From assembly GCA_038380795.1 (NCBI GenBank), contig CM076277.1, positions 2,013,501-2,077,500 of the forward strand: 64,000 bases of DNA, written 5' to 3'. The notes beneath the pieces were generated by a model, which saw only the letters and a program-made list of their open reading frames with translations, made no database searches and had not been told where the DNA came from. This DNA comes from Pyrocephalus nanus (Eukaryota > Chordata > Aves > Passeriformes > Tyrannidae). Numbering within the stretch: the stretch's first letter is position 1; each line of letters begins with the position of its first letter. This document shows positions 60,021 through 64,000 of the stretch, piece after piece. The position numbers were made by a program, and so were the translations under genes.

Positions 60021-60877
60021 CTCAGCAAAGGCAAATATCTTCTTACAGTGGCATTGAACAGCCAGAAACAGCAGCAGCTTCAGCACAACACTGACTGTGG
60101 CCATGTGTGCTGTTGTAGGAAGTCCAAAGCAACCAAGCTGAGAAACCTGAGTCGGGATGGTGAGGAGGGACTTTCATTTCCAAGACTTTCAGGTGGATCA
60201 CAAAGGTCACTGCTGTGCCATAGGCACAAGCAGTCTTTCTTCTCCAAGCCACGAGCAGCCTGGGGTTAAAAAGGCTGATCACGTTGCTCTGGACTTTACA
60301 AAAGTGCCTAATTTTGGCATTTTGACGCTTTTCACAGCAGCTGATTGAGAGCACTAAGTAAGCAGGTTTCCCAACAGTGAGAGGGAAGAGACAGACCCTG
60401 GCAGAGTGAACTGAAGTGTCTGTGCTGAGCAGGAGCTGGTGAGTGACACCAGGGACATTGTCCCAAATGAGCCTCCTTGCTGGAGCAGGGATCAGCATTT
60501 GGGTCTGCCCTGCTGGGATTCAGCTGCAGGCATGAGAGGGTCTTACTGTCTAGGGGAAAAAAGGAGAGGAGAGACTGCTGTTAAACACAACAGCCCCTGT
60601 TTTTGTTGGGGTTTTTTTAATTGCCAAGGTGATGAGAGCTTGAGCCTGGTGCCTTCTGCCTGCTGCACTTCCACCTGGCTGGAGGCACCAAGAGAGGAAA
60701 CTCCTCATGTTTCCCACTGCTACTGGGAAAGTCACATTCCTGCCTGCACCCTACAATATGAAACTGGGCAGCTTGCACAGGAGGGCTGAGACAGACACCT
60801 ACCCCTGCATGCCCTCTGGGCAGGGGCTGATCTGACCTCGAGGAAGGGCTTGTACTAAATGCTCCCACATTTTACAG

Positions 60878-61135
60878 AATCACAGAACATGCTGAGTTGG
60901 AAGGGACCCACAAAGAGCATCCACTCCAATCCCTGGCCCTACACAGAACCATTCCCAAGAGTCACACTCTGTGCCCCAGAGGATCATCCAAACCCTCCTG
61001 CAGCTCTGGCAGCCTTGGGGCTGTGCCACTGCCCTGGGGAGCCTGTTCAGTGCCAACCACCCTCTGGGGGAAGAACCTTTCCCAGAGATCCAACCTGAGC
61101 CTGCCCTGGCACAGCTCCAGCTGTTCCCTGGGTGG
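60878..61135 (-). mobile_element. CR1 LINE 3' end, opposite orientation
   Basis: agaatcacagaacatgctgagttggaagggaccc ... gtgccaaccaccctctgggggaag is the reverse complement of the subfamily seen at 46490-47040. Confidence 0.88.
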
Positions 61136-63455
61136 AATTCTCATTGTGGGAACAGCTGCTGGACGAGTCCTACAGGCAAGAAACACCAAGAGTGAGGAGG
61201 GAGAGAGGAGAGAAAAAGAAAGGACTTGAGCGACTGGCAGCAGCATAATAACATTTGATCAGTAAGCTCCAGAAAGGATAAGACTGAATCTTTCAGTGGT
61301 ATAGAAATTTTAAACACAAATTGTTTCTTTGGAAGGCTAGAAAAATGGCCTGCTCTTCATCTCAAAACACAGTGGAGCTATCTGTCTCCCAAAACATTGC
61401 AATGTTTTTTGGTAAGAGAAAAGGCCATAAGAAATAACTCACTTCTTGCAACAGTAATGAAATATTCCCCATGCCAGTAAGATAAGAAAGTGATGAGGAG
61501 CATGTGCTGGCGTTCTCAGTTTTAAAATATTTAACCTGCACCAGTAAGCCTACTGATTTTTAATAAATCTTGGAATTCTGGGGAAATTCCAGAGGTTTGG
61601 GAGACTCAGGAGAAAAGGAATTTAATTCAGTACTATAAAGGGTGACTGTGCTGACCTGGCAATTATAAGCAAATTATGGGTCTGTTGATACCGACCGAAT
61701 CTCCTAAGGTGGCTGAAGGATGGCAGTTTAATTCACAGGCGACAAGGGCAGGAGGAACAGTGAGAATCATTGGACCTGATGAGCCCTGCTTACCCCAGGT
61801 AAAAAAATCAGAGTCCCTGAAGTGTCAGCTCAGTTTTTAGAGCAATCAGGGAGGCAAATACAACTTTAGGAATGACTGGGAGAGAAACAGAGAACAAATG
61901 AGAAAACAATATGCAGGCACTGCAGGGATTGACACAACTCCAACAGTCTGGGATACAGCAGAGCTGGAGAAGGGCAGTAAGAAGGACTGGAAATATGGAG
62001 CAGCATAATTAAGAGCAGTAATTAGAGTGGAGCTCTTCATTGAGAGGTGACGGGGTCAAGAAGGAAAAGTGATGAGGGCTAAGGATGTGAGCAAGTTTTC
62101 TCCCAAACAAAAACCACAGTGCACCAAATGATGGCAGTTCAGGACAGGTTTGAAGCAAGCAGAAAGACACTGATTCCCCCAGAGCAGCCCAGCTGCAGAA
62201 CTCCTGAGCACACCCAGGTTGGGCTGCTAAAATTCATGTATGTTTAAAAAGAATTGAAGAAAAATCTATAAAAAGCTGCTGACCATGAGGCCACAGGACC
62301 TTCTGAACCCCTGGTAGCTGAAAGCTCAGAAGCTGTGCCGAGCAAACCTTGCTGAATATTTCTCCTGTCCTTGTTTTCTTTGTAGGGATCTGCTGTTCCC
62401 TAAAGGATATGGTGTTCATGGAATCCACGGTCTGACTTGGTAAAACCATTCTTCTGTTCTGTATGAAGCCCAAAACTTGGAGTGAACTAATACAGTGGGA
62501 CCTCCTGGCTCAAACCAGTAGGACTTACCAGGGCTTGGCTACTGTCCTGTTAGAGGAGCACAGCTGTCTGATGTGGTCTCTATTTTCCCATCTATTTTTT
62601 TTTTTAAAGCCTATTTTTAAAGTTCCTTGGAGTTAAATGACACTGTGTAATAGCTGGGTATTAAGTATTTGGAAAGGGAGATCCAGGAGTGATTTAAAGA
62701 CCGAAAGTTTTAAAAAGCTTACCACATTCAGCTCTAAGCTAATTTTGGGAATATTAGCACTTCATTTTTTAATAAGCAGCTATTTCTACCCACTGTCCAG
62801 TTTCCACTTTGAATTACTGAATTGGCTTCTTTGTCTGCTACATGAAAAAACTTACTCCCATGGGCATTGTTCTACCTGTGCAGACTGTGATGAATTTTTT
62901 TCTCTTATTTTCTGTGGAAGAGGTTGATCAACTTGATTCTGCTTTTGCTGTGCACCTTCCTTGCCAGATTTTTTCTTCTTGGGTTTTTTTTCTTTAGGGT
63001 CTCACTTCTCCAAATACTTTTAGTATGTAAACACCAGCACTCATTTAATGTTGCAGTAACAGTCTCATCAATGCCACAGAGGCACTACTAACTTTCTACT
63101 TTTACTGGATTCTGACCTTTATAGTCCAGGGATCAGCTTTCCCTCTCAGCTCCAGCGTCACATTAGGAGTTCAGACTCAGCTTTCTATTATGACCAACCC
63201 TGCTTTTCCATAATCACCACTTTCTAATGAAAAACTTTCCATTTTATAAGTTCTTGCCTCATAGTTGAAAATCCTTGTTTACAGCTGAGTTTAAAAAGCA
63301 GTTTAGTGCCACTAAAAAGCCCTCGCTTGACAAGATTTATGTAATTCCTGTTACTCATTATGAAGTAAAAGTTACTTTGTGCTTTAGGAAGAGGCCTTGA
63401 GACAAGTGAAGGTGAAACCTCAGGAGCCCTGTGAGTGTCAGGCTCTGGAGCAGAG
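61136..63455. other. Intergenic, nothing recognised
   Basis: AT-rich sequence with short unsupported frames. I see no exon, RNA gene or named repeat. Confidence 0.45.
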
Positions 63456-63458
63456 CCT

Positions 63459-63575
63459 GATGTCCCAGGCTGGATGGCTCCCTGATGTCCCAGGCTGGAT
63501 GGCTCCCTGATGTCCCAGGCTGGATGGCTCCCTGATGTCCCAGGCTGGATGGCTCCCCGCTGTCCCAGGCCTCCA
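63459..63575. repeat. 25-bp minisatellite
   Basis: gatgtcccaggctggatggc starts at 63459, 63484, 63509 and 63534, with a degenerate fifth unit near 63559. The period is exactly 25 bp. Confidence 0.95.
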
Positions 63576-64000
63576 GGAGGAGAGAATTCCTCGGGAAGCC
63601 ATAGGAGAAGGACACTGGCAGCAATCTGTACTTCTGGAATGTTGAAGTGCTGGCCTTCAAGAGCTGGGCAGGACCCTCTGCTGCTTATACATGTTCAGTA
63701 AAACCCTTTGTACCAGGACATTCTCCAGACATCCCGAGGATGTGAAGATCAAGATGTGCTCTCTTTGGCAGGGATTTAAAGGTTATTTGAAAGCTGCTCT
63801 GGACCAGACGCCTGATTCCTACAGATTTTGTTCTGCTGTCAGCCCTGAGAAGCCCACGCTCTTGGATTGCTGATGGGGGTTTGCACCTCTTGCTGTGAGT
63901 CCAGGGCACCTCTGTAACCTGCTTGGAGCTGCTTATTCCTGGCAGAAGGCACATGCCATGCCGAAGTGCTCTGCTCTCCCTGCACAGCTCCAGCTGTCTT

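Noticed and set aside
54064..64000. Search for UQCC1, expected next to GDF5 by synteny
   Set aside because: I could not find an exon encoding a recognisable UQCC1 segment. A short first exon could be missed, so absence is not proven.
1..64000. tRNA, rRNA, CRISPR or bacterial-type operon features
   Set aside because: None seen. Gene structure and repeats are vertebrate throughout.

Overview
The window is vertebrate and avian. It has compact intron-rich genes, many CR1 LINE fragments ending in the ATTCTATGAT-type 3' terminus, and endogenous-retrovirus remnants of a kind I associate with songbirds. That last assignment is from memory and moderately sure. The gene order ERGIC3 - CEP250 - GDF5 matches human 20q11.

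Layout. (1) 1-2137: minus strand, the first four coding exons of ERGIC3; the rest lies off the left edge. A CpG-rich promoter carries a 44-bp minisatellite. (2) 2440-3060: a decayed second copy of the 3' end of CEP250 plus its downstream flank. (3) 3330-4440: a broken ERV with an RT fragment and an LTR end. (4) 4760-18120: a plus-strand array of six related units, the part of the window I could not match to anything known. Each unit has an inherited CR1 3' end (four also have ERV debris), a conserved block, a micro-exon, an intron of about 110 nt, and an exon encoding about 57 very acidic residues rich in MEVD-like motifs. Downstream lie a conserved splice acceptor, Pumilio-type UGUANAUA sites and an AT-rich tract of degenerate AAGAAGATA repeats. 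All six acidic frames are intact, and the one length difference is exactly one codon. Units B, C and D repeat with a period of about 2245 bp and are almost identical. (5) 19089-45474: minus strand, complete CEP250 (C-Nap1). I resolved 31 coding exons whose phases all join; they total 7305 nt and 2434 residues, against about 2440 in human. One exon is 2613 nt and one intron is GC-AG. (6) 45475-50117: divergent intergenic region with the CEP250 CpG island, a CR1 copy, and a second GC-rich stretch upstream of GDF5. (7) 50118-53207: plus strand, complete two-exon GDF5 (500 residues), followed by its 3' UTR. (8) 54064-64000: noncoding GDF5 downstream flank with CR1 copies, small tandem repeats, and a CTCF-like site next to Sox-like sites.

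ERGIC3 works in ER-Golgi cycling, CEP250 in centriole cohesion, and GDF5 in joint and cartilage patterning. They are neighbours by ancient synteny, not one pathway. The acidic-peptide array between ERGIC3 and CEP250 looks like a lineage-specific, recently amplified family and is the main candidate for an undescribed system.
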